Shown: one piece after another, positions 47,880 through 58,498 of the stretch
Numbering within the stretch: the first letter of the stretch is position 1
Layout: each line of letters starts with the position of its first letter
Source of the DNA: Candidatus Faecousia excrementipullorum
GTDB lineage: Bacteria > Bacillota > Clostridia > Oscillospirales > Oscillospiraceae
Assembly: GCA_018712825.1 (NCBI GenBank)
Contig: DVGG01000001.1
Location: 1 to 64,000 of the forward strand
Reading direction: 5' to 3'
DNA length: 64,000 nucleotides
Translations under genes and position numbers: made by a program
The notes under the pieces: model-generated
Seen by the model: the letters and a program-made list of their open reading frames with translations, nothing else
The model's database searches: none
What the model was told of the DNA's origin: nothing

Positions 47880-50510
47880 TCAGAAGGTTTTGGTGGTGAT
47901 TCTCTTTTGGGGCAGGGTGCTTTGCCGGGCAAGCCATGCTTCATAATCCGTCTTTACCCCCGTGAGAGCCGCAAGACTCTGCCGGGCGCTGTGGCTCAGA
48001 GGCAGCTGGGGCAGGTTCAGGCAGGCAAGAAGCCCTTCATAGCCTTTCCTTCTGCCGTTGGCTGCCAGAGCCCGGTACATAAGGTAGCGCAGCATCAGAA
48101 GCCGCTCCTTCAGCAAATCCCCCCGGGGCAATTCCTGGGCCTTTGCCAGCTCGGGAAGCTCCGAAAGTGCCTCCAGCCAGTCCAGAAGCTTAACGCTTCC
48201 GTTTCGCTCCGCCACAAAGGCGAAGCTCTCCAAATAGGGGAAAATCCCCTGGGAAATGCTGTTGTAATCCCGTTTTTCCCGGGTAATCCGGGAGAAAACC
48301 ATAGAAAATGGGCCTTCACACCACCGGGGCGGCACATAGGCCAGCAGGTTCAAATCATATACCGGCTCCGGCATCACGCCGTGATCCGGCAAAAGCTGGA
48401 CGCAGGTGGCGGGGCCGGTACGCTCCGGCAGGGTGTCCCCTGCCAGTCTGTTTTCCAAATCCTTTACAAATTCCTGGCAGTAAGTCTCGCTTCCATGCCA
48501 GAGGGACAGCCGCAGCAGGAAGGGACGGGCCTTTGCCTCCGCCCCGGATTCCAGGGCTGCCTCCACAAGGGGCAGCACCCTCTCCCTTTCTGCACACATC
48601 AGCTCCAGGTAGGGTTGCCGGTCATTCTCGCAGTCCGTAAAGCCTGCATCCACCCAGTGGGTACGCACCTTTCCCGACAGGGCTTTTATCCAGTCCTCCG
48701 GGTTTCGGCTTCCCGCCGCCGGGGCATAGCAGGGGTCACCGGAGAAGGCTTCCGTCAGCCGGGAAAGCTGTTCCGGGGGCAGCGCCTCCGGGGCCGTCCC
48801 CAGCTTCCGGCAATGGGCAATGAGATTTCCCATCACCGCTCCCTGGTGCATCAGATCCTTTTGCATCCGAATGCTGGGGAACACATCATGGGAGGCGCTG
48901 ATGGCTTTGCCCAGAACGTACAGCCCCGGAATCCGGTTTCCCTCCGGCGTCACCGGAGTCAGGGCAGATAAGGGGATCTCCATTTTCGTCTGGGGCGGCA
49001 GGGCGCCGCAGTAGACCATGTCCGCCGTTACCTTGCCCTTGGGGTCATAGTTGGAATAGCAGGTATATAAGGTATCCGGAAAATGGGTGTGGCAAATCAA
49101 ATCCTTCAGGGTCAGCCAGGTCTTGCCCCGGATGTGCCGGCTCTCCCGGACGACACCGCAGCTGCCATGGTCGAAAAGGCCCTCCCCAAAGTGTCGGGCT
49201 TCCAGGACAAATCGGGTATAATCCAGCGGGTCATCCAGGCACATCATGGCGCTGAAATTGTTCCGGTAGGTATCTGCCCGGGGATACTGGGCCAGGGAGG
49301 CCCAATAGGTCAGGCAGTCCCGGTCATTGCCGTATTGGAAGTCGGCTCCCGCAAACACCGCCAGATCTCCGTCCCCTGTGGCATCCAGAAGATAGGTTCC
49401 CCGGAGGAACCGTACGCCGTCCTCTCCCGCCGCTGCCACACCGGCCGGGCGGTTATCCCCCTCCCAGATACCGAATACCACCGTACCCAGGTGTACCTCC
49501 ACTCCGGCTTCCACCAGAAGCTTCAGTAGTGCCGTGGCTTTGATGTCCGGGTTCCAGCTGTCCACCGGCCCCCAGAGGCCGGGCAGGTCCTTCCAATCTT
49601 TTTGGGGGGTCAGGGTCTTTACCAGCTGGTCCACCTGGTCTGTATCCCGGTACCGTGTTCCGAACCAGTAGGCGCTTACGCCGCCTATGGTGCCGGTACC
49701 CCCCAGGGCATAGCCTGGTTCCACCAGTGCCACCCGGCAGCCCCCCCGGGCAGCCGCCAGGGCCGCCATACATCCGGAAGTTCCGCCGCCGGCTACCACC
49801 ACATCATAGGAAAGGGCACAGCCTTCCAGGGTGCCGTCCACGGTCAGAACAGGGTATTTCCCCTCCCGGCTGGGGTCTTGCCGGGACAGGACCCGGTGGG
49901 TTTTCATAATCTTTTCCTCCCGGGACGGGGCTTTTTTCTGTCCCCCTCCCCGGAGGGCAAAGCGGCCCAGCCGCCACTTTTCTTCCAGTCCGTCCGCCTG
50001 ATAGCGGTGAAGGAGGGCCATCCGGGCTCCCAGCAGCCGCCGGGCCAGAGAGGGCTCCGCCGCCGCCGGATTTTCTGTTTCCAGAATCCGGATTTGCTCC
50101 GGTGCATCCCGGTTCGTCAGCCAGGCCCGGAAGGTAATATCTCCCAATTCCTCCCGGAAGTCCTCCACCCGGCGGGTAAGGATTCCGGCCAAGCCGAATT
50201 TTCCTGCCAGCCGCACCAGAATTTTCTCTTTCTCCCGGGGCGTCCGGTCCACCACCCATACACCGTAAAGGAGGGTAATTCCGGCACGCCGGCAGCTTTC
50301 CTCCAGCTGCTTTTTCCGGAGGTCCGGCAGGGTATCCAAAGGTGCATGGAGGGTCAGTTCCTCCGTCCCCAGGAAGGACCGGGAAGTGACCAGAGCCACC
50401 TTGTATCCCGCTTCTGCCAGGCTCAGAGCCTCCGCCACCGCCGGGCCGGAGCTGCCCAGAATCACCGTGTCCACATTTGCCAGAATGGGCAGCTGCTGCG
50501 CAGTATTCAT
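47880..50510 (-). CDS. FAD-dependent oxidoreductase with an extra N-terminal Rossmann-like segment
   Basis: Main FAD motif YDVVVAGGGTSGCMAALAAARGGCRVALVE; preceding VDTVILGSSGPAVAEALSLAEAGYKVALVTS. Confidence 0.88.
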   Translation of the reverse strand: MNTAQQLPILANVDTVILGSSGPAVAEALSLAEAGYKVALVTSRSFLGTEELTLHAPLDTLPDLRKKQLEESCRRAGITLLYGVWVVDRTPREKEKILVRLAGKFGLAGILTRRVEDFREELGDITFRAWLTNRDAPEQIRILETENPAAAEPSLARRLLGARMALLHRYQADGLEEKWRLGRFALRGGGQKKAPSREEKIMKTHRVLSRQDPSREGKYPVLTVDGTLEGCALSYDVVVAGGGTSGCMAALAAARGGCRVALVEPGYALGGTGTIGGVSAYWFGTRYRDTDQVDQLVKTLTPQKDWKDLPGLWGPVDSWNPDIKATALLKLLVEAGVEVHLGTVVFGIWEGDNRPAGVAAAGEDGVRFLRGTYLLDATGDGDLAVFAGADFQYGNDRDCLTYWASLAQYPRADTYRNNFSAMMCLDDPLDYTRFVLEARHFGEGLFDHGSCGVVRESRHIRGKTWLTLKDLICHTHFPDTLYTCYSNYDPKGKVTADMVYCGALPPQTKMEIPLSALTPVTPEGNRIPGLYVLGKAISASHDVFPSIRMQKDLMHQGAVMGNLIAHCRKLGTAPEALPPEQLSRLTEAFSGDPCYAPAAGSRNPEDWIKALSGKVRTHWVDAGFTDCENDRQPYLELMCAERERVLPLVEAALESGAEAKARPFLLRLSLWHGSETYCQEFVKDLENRLAGDTLPERTGPATCVQLLPDHGVMPEPVYDLNLLAYVPPRWCEGPFSMVFSRITREKRDYNSISQGIFPYLESFAFVAERNGSVKLLDWLEALSELPELAKAQELPRGDLLKERLLMLRYLMYRALAANGRRKGYEGLLACLNLPQLPLSHSARQSLAALTGVKTDYEAWLARQSTLPQKRITTKTF

Positions 50511-50523
50511 AGGAATCCTCCTG

Positions 50524-51960
50524 TTACAGCTCCAGGGTCTTTTTCTCGTCCTTTTCCCAGTAGGAAATGGTAAAGTCACAGGTATTCAGGTCCGCTTCCA
50601 GCAGAACCTTGTCCCCATTTCCTTCCCAGAGGATTTTCAGCTCTCCTTCCTCCTGGGAAGGCAGGGTCATCTCCCCGGAGAAAGCCGGGTGGGAATTATA
50701 GAAACGCATCATCTTGCACAGCTTCTGCACCACCGGCTTTTGAACCGCCTCATCAATCTCCTCCAGGGTATAGTTATGGCGGCTGATATTCCGGTCATAA
50801 TGGGTCCGCTCCATCAGCTCATAGTCGTTGGGGCCTGCCAGCAGACCCATGTAGTACACCTGGGGAATGCCGGGGGTGAAGAACTGAATGGCCCGGGACA
50901 GCAGGTACGCCTGGTCATTCTCCCCCACCGCAGAGTAGTAGGAGCAGTTGATCTGGTAAACCACCTTTGCTCCCTGGGAGTCCTTGCTGTAATCCCACTT
51001 GAAGTTGGCGCCGTAGTCTTCGGTTTTGCGAATCACCGACTCCAGCTCCTCTTTGGTGAGCAAGTCCACCACGTCCACCGTTCCCAGTCCGTCGTGGGTG
51101 TCCAGGGTGGTGTACTGCTTCCGGGGGCAGATATTCAGCCAGTGGAGCAGCCGGGTATTGCTGTGGGTATAGAGGGTGTGGAGCACCATCACCGGCAGCA
51201 CAAAGTCATAGACATAGTAGCCATGGTCGGCAATGCTCAGCTGCTTGGTATAGTGGTCGTGAATCTCCGGCAGCAGCTCCACCCCGGTGCCTTCCAGCAT
51301 ATCCCGCACCCGGTCAATGAGCTGCCAGAAATCCGGCTCCAGGAAGAAGCAGGTAGTGCCGGGGCGCTTGGTGGCAAAGGCCAGGGCGTCCAGCCGGATC
51401 AGGGGAATGCCGTGGCTGGTAATCTCCCGGAGGGTCCGCTCCACAAACTTCCAGGCCGCCTCGCTGCGCAAATCCAGATCCATCTGCTCCTCATCAAAGG
51501 TACACCAGATTTTTTCCGTTGTGCCGTCGGCAAAATCGATGTCCACGCAGGGAGCGCAGGGCTTACGCTTGTTCAGCAGGGCGATTTCCTCCTCCGTGGG
51601 GAAGCCGTTTTCCCAGAAGTCCTTGAAGCGCATGAACAGGTGGGCATACTCCGAATCGTCATGCTTTTCCACAAAGTCCCTGAATTCCTCCGACCGCTTG
51701 GACAGGTGGTTGATCATAAAATCCGCCATAATCTCATAGTCCCGGGAAATCGTCTCAATATCCTCCCAGGTGCCAAACTCCGGGGAAACCCGGCGGTAAT
51801 CAATGGGGGCAAAGCCCCGGTCCCCGGAGGAGGGGTAGAAAGGCAGGATGTGCACAGCGCCGATTTCCTTGGGGAAATAGGTGTGCATCACTCGGTTCAG
51901 CTCCTTCAGGTTTTTGCCGAAGCTGTCGGGATAGGTGATGAGCATGATGTGATTTTTCAT
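50524..51960 (-). CDS. GH13 (sucrose phosphorylase-like, GH13_18 type) enzyme
   Basis: VHILPFYPSSGDRGFAPIDYRRV; IRLDALAFATK; LPEIHDHY. Confidence 0.9.
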   Translation of the reverse strand: MKNHIMLITYPDSFGKNLKELNRVMHTYFPKEIGAVHILPFYPSSGDRGFAPIDYRRVSPEFGTWEDIETISRDYEIMADFMINHLSKRSEEFRDFVEKHDDSEYAHLFMRFKDFWENGFPTEEEIALLNKRKPCAPCVDIDFADGTTEKIWCTFDEEQMDLDLRSEAAWKFVERTLREITSHGIPLIRLDALAFATKRPGTTCFFLEPDFWQLIDRVRDMLEGTGVELLPEIHDHYTKQLSIADHGYYVYDFVLPVMVLHTLYTHSNTRLLHWLNICPRKQYTTLDTHDGLGTVDVVDLLTKEELESVIRKTEDYGANFKWDYSKDSQGAKVVYQINCSYYSAVGENDQAYLLSRAIQFFTPGIPQVYYMGLLAGPNDYELMERTHYDRNISRHNYTLEEIDEAVQKPVVQKLCKMMRFYNSHPAFSGEMTLPSQEEGELKILWEGNGDKVLLEADLNTCDFTISYWEKDEKKTLEL

Positions 51961-51980
51961 AGCTGTCTGCCCTTTCTTTT

Positions 51981-52700
51981 TCAGAACTGATAGTGTATAT
52001 CGAACCGTTTGAACCAGGGGTTATAGTAGTTGGCAAACTGAAGCTTTGCATCCAGCAGCCGCCGGTCTGCATCTGCCAGCAGCTGGGGTCCGATGTGTCC
52101 AAAGGTATAGTAATCAAAGTGTTGGGATGTGAGCTTGTCCAGCGTGGTTCTCCATTGGGCCTCGCTGGAGCCGATTTTCTCACTGAAGCCGCCCCAGACC
52201 GCATCTCCGGCAAAGAGGGTGACACTCTCCTGGGTGCGGAGCACAAAGCTGACGGAGCCCATGGAATGGCCCGGGGTGTGGAGCACCTGAAGGCTTCCGT
52301 CCTTAACCGGGAAGGTCATCCCCTCCTCCAACTCTGCGTCAATTCTCACCGGTACCGGCACCTTGCCGTAGAGCAAAGCGGCAGAGGTCATCTCCGGGTC
52401 ACCGGTTTCCACCTGCTTTTTGTCCAGATGGTGAATGGAAATGTTACAGCCGTACTTTTCCTTCCACAGATATCCGGCACCCACATGGTCATAGTGGCCA
52501 TGGGTCACCAGGATGGTGTGGATATCCCCCGGGTTCAGCCCCAGGGAGCGGATATTCTCCTGGATTCTCTCAAAGCCCTCCGGGGTTCCGCAGTCAATCA
52601 TATAGAAGCCCTTTTCGTCTGCCACCAGGTAAGCCGTGGCATCGAAGGGGTGGGACAGGCTGGGGCCTGCCACCTGATAAACATTTTTCATCAGTTTCAT
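51981..52700 (-). CDS. MBL-fold metallo-hydrolase
   Basis: VTHGHYDHVGAG; HTPGHSMGSVSF; FAGDAVWGG. Confidence 0.92.
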   Translation of the reverse strand: MKLMKNVYQVAGPSLSHPFDATAYLVADEKGFYMIDCGTPEGFERIQENIRSLGLNPGDIHTILVTHGHYDHVGAGYLWKEKYGCNISIHHLDKKQVETGDPEMTSAALLYGKVPVPVRIDAELEEGMTFPVKDGSLQVLHTPGHSMGSVSFVLRTQESVTLFAGDAVWGGFSEKIGSSEAQWRTTLDKLTSQHFDYYTFGHIGPQLLADADRRLLDAKLQFANYYNPWFKRFDIHYQF

Positions 52701-52712
52701 GGTATTCACCTC

Positions 52713-53693
52713 TCAGGTTTCCCGGGGAAGCTGCATAAGCCCCACCGTGATGGCGGCGTAGTCTCCGATCCGCTCTCCCAGAGCCGGGGGGCAGATTTTG
52801 CACACCTTTGCACTCTGGCAAAGGGCTTCCTGCCGGATGATTTTCAGCATGGTGTCCCGGAGCACCGTCTCCTGCCGGGCGTAAATGCTGCCAATGACAA
52901 TCATCTGGGGATTGAGAATGTCAATGAGAATGGACAGTCCCTGTCCCAGCCGCCGGGCCACCTGGGCAAAAATCTTCTCTGCATAGGGGTCCCCCTCCTG
53001 CAGTGCCTGGGCTACCCGCTCTGCCGTTACATTGGGAAGATCCTCCATGTCCCGGCAGAAGCCCACCTTTTTGCCTCTGCGCATTGCCTCCACAGCTTCT
53101 TCCCGGCCCTGGTTGGCAATACCGCCGCCGCTGCAAAAGCCCTCAAAGGAACCGTTCTTTCCATAGCCCAGGGGGCCTTCGTCTGCCAGACGGATGTGCC
53201 CTACCTCGCCGGCCATGTCGTTGGTGCCGGAGTAGAGCTTGCCGCCCAGAATGAGGCCTGCTCCCATGCCGGTGCCGAAGGTGAGGAACACCATATTCTC
53301 CGTCCCCACACCGGCACCCTGATACCATTCCGCCAAAGCGCAGGCATTGGCATCGTTTTCCATGGCCACCGGCACCCCAAAGGCCTCCCGCAAGGGGGTA
53401 TAGATATCCACCTGATCCCACAGGGGCAGATTGGGAGGTGCCAGAATCAAGCCTTTCCGGGAGTCCAGGGGTCCGCCGCAGGAAATACCAATCGCCGCCA
53501 GCTTCCACTGGGGGTTCTCCCTGCACTTATCCCCGATGATCTCCACAAAGCGTCCGATGGCCTTCTGGGGATCGTCCCGGATGGTCTGCTCCTTTACCTT
53601 ATCCAGAAACCGGAAGGTTCCCTTCTCCTCCACCTGGGCAAAGGTAATGGCACATTTGGTGCCGCCAATGTCAATACCTGCAATGATTTTCAT
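52713..53693 (-). CDS. ROK-family sugar kinase
   Basis: AGIDIGGTKCAI; ENDANACALAEW. Confidence 0.92.
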   Translation of the reverse strand: MKIIAGIDIGGTKCAITFAQVEEKGTFRFLDKVKEQTIRDDPQKAIGRFVEIIGDKCRENPQWKLAAIGISCGGPLDSRKGLILAPPNLPLWDQVDIYTPLREAFGVPVAMENDANACALAEWYQGAGVGTENMVFLTFGTGMGAGLILGGKLYSGTNDMAGEVGHIRLADEGPLGYGKNGSFEGFCSGGGIANQGREEAVEAMRRGKKVGFCRDMEDLPNVTAERVAQALQEGDPYAEKIFAQVARRLGQGLSILIDILNPQMIVIGSIYARQETVLRDTMLKIIRQEALCQSAKVCKICPPALGERIGDYAAITVGLMQLPRET

Positions 53694-54979
53694 TTCTTCA
53701 TCATCCTCACATAGCCGGCGGCACCGGAAGCTGCCGCCTCAGGGCTTTCCTCTTCCAGAAGCCGTATCCCAAACGCCTCCTGGGTCAGCTGCCGCAGAAT
53801 CCGGTTTTTCACGATTCCACTGCCGGCTCCATAAAATTTCGTCTTTTCCCGGCGGATTTCCTCCGGGATGGCCAGGTACAGCCGGTGCAGCTCCCGGGCC
53901 ATTCCCCGGACATAGCCTTCCAGCAAATCCCCGAAATCCTGCTCCTCCCGGATGTCTCCAATCTGGAGGGTTCCCGGCTTCAGACCTTCCAGCTCTCCGT
54001 AGATTGCCGGAATCACCTGAAGAGGCCCATGTCCCCTCCGGTGCCGCTGCCACAGTCTGTCCAGGGCTTCGTAACCGTCAATTTCCAATCCTGTGCATTG
54101 ACGCACCACGTCCTCCACCAGCCGGACGAAACGCTCGTAGCTTTTTCCGCCGTTCTGGGATACCCCCACATACAGGTAACCCAGATCAAAGAAGCTGCGC
54201 ACCTCCACACCGGATGCCGGCAGGTATCGGGGGGCATAGCAGGAAACCTGCTGCCCTGTACCCACATTGAGCAGCACACTTCCGGTAAAATCCCATGTGC
54301 TGCCCAAAAAACTACACTGATTGTCCCCCAGGGCACTATGAACCCCAGCCCCCCGGTAGGTACCCAAGACCTGGTCCTCCCGGCTTACCCGGGGAAACCA
54401 GTCCGGGTTCAGGCCCAGGTTTTTCAGGGTCTTCCGGCAAAAGTCCCCCCTCTGGATATCAAAGCACCCAAGGCTTTCCGCCATGGTCACATTCATCCGG
54501 GGCAAGGTGGTTTTCGTAAGCTGCAACGCCGCATAGTCGCCGATGGTGCACACCCAAGCGGTATCTTTCGGAACCTGTCCCTGCTCCTGCAAGTACAGGG
54601 CGGTCACCACACCTCTTCCGGAAATCTCATTGCCTCCCGTAATCCCCCGGACGTATTCGGCATAAGTCTCCTGCCCCCGGGGATAATTTCCAAAGGGATT
54701 TTTCCAGGTATACAGGGGGGACAAGGCTTTCCCTTCCCTGTCCAAGAGCAGAATCCCGTGCATCTGGCAGGAAATGCCAATATCTGTCACGTTCTCCTGC
54801 CACAATCTGTCCACCAGGCTGCGGACGGTGGCGGCGATGGCCGCCGGGTCCTGGGTGTAAATCCTTCCATCCAGAAACCCATGGTTTATTTTTTCCACCC
54901 GAAGGGGGCGGCTGCCGGATTCATCCAGCAGCACGCCGCAAATGGAGGTGGTTCCGATATCCATTCCAATGACTGCCAT
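53690..54979 (-). CDS. FGGY-like carbohydrate kinase (sedoheptulokinase-like)
   Basis: IGMDIGTTSICGVLLD; YGAGSGIVKNRIL. Confidence 0.85.
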   Translation of the reverse strand: MAVIGMDIGTTSICGVLLDESGSRPLRVEKINHGFLDGRIYTQDPAAIAATVRSLVDRLWQENVTDIGISCQMHGILLLDREGKALSPLYTWKNPFGNYPRGQETYAEYVRGITGGNEISGRGVVTALYLQEQGQVPKDTAWVCTIGDYAALQLTKTTLPRMNVTMAESLGCFDIQRGDFCRKTLKNLGLNPDWFPRVSREDQVLGTYRGAGVHSALGDNQCSFLGSTWDFTGSVLLNVGTGQQVSCYAPRYLPASGVEVRSFFDLGYLYVGVSQNGGKSYERFVRLVEDVVRQCTGLEIDGYEALDRLWQRHRRGHGPLQVIPAIYGELEGLKPGTLQIGDIREEQDFGDLLEGYVRGMARELHRLYLAIPEEIRREKTKFYGAGSGIVKNRILRQLTQEAFGIRLLEEESPEAAASGAAGYVRMMKK

Positions 54980-54985
54980 AGCGAT

Positions 54986-56974
54986 TTATTCTCCAAAGGC
55001 AATTTCCACGGCCATAGGCCCGGTATCTCCGGGAACCTGATAGCAGCCTGCCCGGGGCGTTACTTCCACAGCCCGTCCGTTTACCAGCACCTGGCTCACC
55101 GGCTTCTCTGCCACAAACAGGAAGCTTTCGCAGGCTGCCAGGGCAGCGGTGAGGGTATTTCCCTCCACCTGCTGACTCTGCACCACCCAGGTAGACAGGT
55201 ACTTTGCCGGATCGCCCAGAATCTGGCCGCCGGGTCTGCGGGGCAGCACCAGCAAAAGCTCTGCATCCTGGGCTTCCAGAGTCAGCTCCACCGGCTGTCC
55301 CGGCTCCAGAGGGGTGCAGCTCCCGGCAAAGTGCCGGTACACCAGCCACTGCTTGCCCCCCAGCTGGGGAATATCCTCCACCGCCAGGGTGCCGCAGCAG
55401 GTTTCGTTCTCCTCATCCAGGTTGAAAACCGCCACCACATAGCCGTCCCCATACCGGTTGAACACCTTGAAAAGCTTTTTGCTGCTCCTGGGGTCTGTCA
55501 GCAGGCAGTCCGCCGTGGGCACACCCACATCATCACAGAGCAGAAGCCTGCCGTTGTTCCCAACCAGGGGCATAATATTGATGGGATCGGTACCGTCCAG
55601 GGGGTCACTGATGTAAACCGGGCCGCCGCTTACTGCCCGAAGCACGGAATTCTGGCGGCTCTCCACGTGGCTGCTCCAGAACATGTCCCAGTCACCCCAG
55701 TAGAACTGGCCGTGAAGCAAGGTGTTGAAGCTGTTTTGCAGGGCGTGCTCCCGGAAGCCCCGGGGAACCTGAGGCACAAAGTCATCGCTGCTGCGGGCTA
55801 CCGGGGAGTGTCCCCGGAGCCAGAGGTTCTCCGGCGCCATGCCCATGCAGTTTACCAGATTCCCACCAAAATGGGCATCCGTGGACCGTTCCAGCGCCCG
55901 CAGGCATCCCCCGGCGGACCGGTTGTAATCCGCCATACCTTTATAATACAGAGAACCGCTGCCCTGGCCGTCCACCTTTACAAAATCAATGCCGCACTTG
56001 TCTGCCAGGTAGCTGTGCCAGCCGTTGTAGAAGTCAAAATAGGTTTCCTCCCGGGGTTCCAGCACATCGTCCTGTCCCCGGTGAACCAGCTTGTCCTGCC
56101 ATTTCCGGAAGATGGGAGAATCGGGAGCCAGGCCGGTCCAGTAGCCCATAAGGGCGTGCCACACACCCACCTGCTCCAGGCCAAACGCCTCCTTGGCAAC
56201 CTTCACCGTATGAGAAAGGCCCTGGGGAAATTTCTCCTTGTCTGCCGTCCAGTCCTTCAGCTTCCGGTTGGGATAGTCCGCATCGGACCAGCCGTCGTCA
56301 ATCAGCATCCACCGCACCGGCACCTGTTGGTCCTTCAGCTGCTGAAGCTTTTTAAGGATGTCCGCCTCGTTGACTTTGTGGTAGAAGGCATCCCAGGTAC
56401 ACCAGCCCAGGCTGCGGAACATCTGGGGGAAGGTTTTGTTTTCCCGGAGCATATGGGTTTTTCCCAGCCGGCGGCATACGGCTGCCACCATTTCCTTTAT
56501 GCACACATAGGGATCGGCGCCGTGATGGACCGCCGCCACAATGTGGGAGTTGCTGTCTGCCGGGCAGCCGTTGGCAGAAAGGGAAAGTGTGACACCTCCC
56601 GTTTCACCGGAAAAGTCCCCCCGGAGCACACCGTCGCACACCGTAACTGCCGCCCAGTACTCCCCCTTCTGCTGCCACAGCAGCAGCTGGGTCCGCTCCG
56701 GAACCTGCTCCGGCCCGGAAACAAAAGCAGGCCGCAGCCACCAGGTCTTGTGCTGATAGACTGCCGTCATGGCACCGGCCTCCGGCAGGGGCAGAGAAAA
56801 CAGTCCCACTTGGCTGCTGGCATCCGTATCCAGGCTGGCATCCAGTGCTTCATTCCCCAGAACGGCGCTGCCGTTTGTTACCTGCACCCGGTACAGCCAG
56901 ACACCTTCCTCCTGCTCCGGTGTAACCGTGCAGTTTTCCATATGCTGCGCCGCAAGTCCTGTTTTCTCTGTCAT
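54986..56974 (-). CDS. GH36-like Sip1/raffinose synthase family protein
   Basis: LGWCTWDAFYHKV; RWMLIDDGWSD; GIDFVKVDGQGS. Confidence 0.9.
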   Translation of the reverse strand: MTEKTGLAAQHMENCTVTPEQEEGVWLYRVQVTNGSAVLGNEALDASLDTDASSQVGLFSLPLPEAGAMTAVYQHKTWWLRPAFVSGPEQVPERTQLLLWQQKGEYWAAVTVCDGVLRGDFSGETGGVTLSLSANGCPADSNSHIVAAVHHGADPYVCIKEMVAAVCRRLGKTHMLRENKTFPQMFRSLGWCTWDAFYHKVNEADILKKLQQLKDQQVPVRWMLIDDGWSDADYPNRKLKDWTADKEKFPQGLSHTVKVAKEAFGLEQVGVWHALMGYWTGLAPDSPIFRKWQDKLVHRGQDDVLEPREETYFDFYNGWHSYLADKCGIDFVKVDGQGSGSLYYKGMADYNRSAGGCLRALERSTDAHFGGNLVNCMGMAPENLWLRGHSPVARSSDDFVPQVPRGFREHALQNSFNTLLHGQFYWGDWDMFWSSHVESRQNSVLRAVSGGPVYISDPLDGTDPINIMPLVGNNGRLLLCDDVGVPTADCLLTDPRSSKKLFKVFNRYGDGYVVAVFNLDEENETCCGTLAVEDIPQLGGKQWLVYRHFAGSCTPLEPGQPVELTLEAQDAELLLVLPRRPGGQILGDPAKYLSTWVVQSQQVEGNTLTAALAACESFLFVAEKPVSQVLVNGRAVEVTPRAGCYQVPGDTGPMAVEIAFGE

Positions 56975-56992
56975 AACATTTGCCTCCTTGGA

Positions 56993-58207
56993 TCAGTTCT
57001 TTGCCCAGATTCCGTTGACCGCCTCCTGGAAGAAACGGTCAATCACCACTTCTGCACAGCCGATGACGCCGGCATCAGCGCCCAGCTGAGATTTCACAAT
57101 ATTCCGGCCGTTGCCTTTTTTCATCATTCGCTGGACTGCCACGTTGGTGATGATTTCGTAGCTGCTTTCAAAGTCCCGCAGGAACAAGCCGCCCAGCACC
57201 ACCTTTTCCGGGTCCAGCAGGTTAATCACGTTGGCAACCCCTATCCCCACATAAAATGCCGCCCGATTGATAATGGGTACTGCAATCATATCCTTTTCCC
57301 GGTACGCCTGGGCAAGATTATCGATTTCCAGACATTCCCGCCGGGGATACAACGGATGTTCCGGGTGCTTTTCCAGCTCCGTCCGAAAATCCCGCAGGAC
57401 TGCGATTCCCGAAGCCATGGCCTCCAGGCAGCCCCGGTTGCCGCATTTACATACCGGCCCGTTCAGGTCGATGGTCACATGGCCGAACTCTCCGGCCTTG
57501 CCTTCTGCGCCGGCGTTGATTTTGCCGTTGGTTATCATGCCGCTGCCGATGCCCATATCCACATCCAGGTAAAACAGGCTTTCGCTGCCCCGGCCTTCCT
57601 CGTTCCAGAATTCCCCCAGGGCAATCACATTGGTGTCCTTGTGCAGATACACCGGCAGACCCAGCCGGGACTGCAAAATGTCCCGCAGGGGCAAATAATG
57701 GAGCATGGGCATATTGGGCGGGGTCAGAACCATTCCCTGTTCCATATCAATCGGACCGGGAACGCCGATGCCCACTCCGATATACTTCTCCCGGGGTGCT
57801 CCTGCCTCCTCCATAACCTCCTGTACGGAGCTGAGCAGCTGCTCCACCAGCTCCTTCTGGGAAAGGCAGCGGTTTTCCATGGGAATCCGCCGGCGTGCCA
57901 CAATTTTACGCCCCAGGTTCACCACCGCCACGTGGATCTCCTTGCGGTTCATATATAAAGAAATCATGTATCCGAAGTCCGGATTGATTTCATACATTGC
58001 AGAGTTACGCCCCACCGCCTTCTTCTCGATGCAGGCAAACCGGACAAGCCCCTGGTTTTCCAGCTCATCCAGAATCTTTTTTACTGCTGCGAAGGTAAAG
58101 CCCGTAGCAGAAGCCAGTCCTGCCTTGGTGGCGTGGGTATGCTTTCTTATGTAGTTGAGTACGGTTCTTCGATTGATATTTTTCAGTTGGGTCTGGTGAT
58201 CATCCAT
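56993..58207 (-). CDS. ROK-family transcriptional regulator
   Basis: N-terminal wHTH RRTVLNYIRKHTHATKAGLASATGFTFAAVKKILDEL plus ROK domain CKCGNRGCLEAM. Confidence 0.93.
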   Translation of the reverse strand: MDDHQTQLKNINRRTVLNYIRKHTHATKAGLASATGFTFAAVKKILDELENQGLVRFACIEKKAVGRNSAMYEINPDFGYMISLYMNRKEIHVAVVNLGRKIVARRRIPMENRCLSQKELVEQLLSSVQEVMEEAGAPREKYIGVGIGVPGPIDMEQGMVLTPPNMPMLHYLPLRDILQSRLGLPVYLHKDTNVIALGEFWNEEGRGSESLFYLDVDMGIGSGMITNGKINAGAEGKAGEFGHVTIDLNGPVCKCGNRGCLEAMASGIAVLRDFRTELEKHPEHPLYPRRECLEIDNLAQAYREKDMIAVPIINRAAFYVGIGVANVINLLDPEKVVLGGLFLRDFESSYEIITNVAVQRMMKKGNGRNIVKSQLGADAGVIGCAEVVIDRFFQEAVNGIWAKN

Positions 58208-58498
58208 GGCAATTGCCTCCCTGTTGTTTTTTCTGTCCAAGGTACTGACAGTGGTTATTACGGGTATAATATACCACATTTTTCCAGTAACACCAACGAA
58301 ATTCCCGCTAATCTTACAATTTTTATTCTCTATATTCCTGGGACCTATACGATTTGTGCAGAAAATGAGGAACTTTTCATCCGTCCCCGCCGGACAAAGC
58401 CCCAGGTGGAATCCGGCAGGCGGTATCAGGAGAATCTTTCAGAGGATTATGCAGGTGCCGGTGTATCGGGTCGGCCCCGATACACCGGCGGTTTGGCA

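Noticed and set aside
53885-57958. 1357-aa plus-strand ORF
   Set aside because: Antisense to FGGY kinase, GH36 and ROK genes with clear family motifs; shadow ORF.
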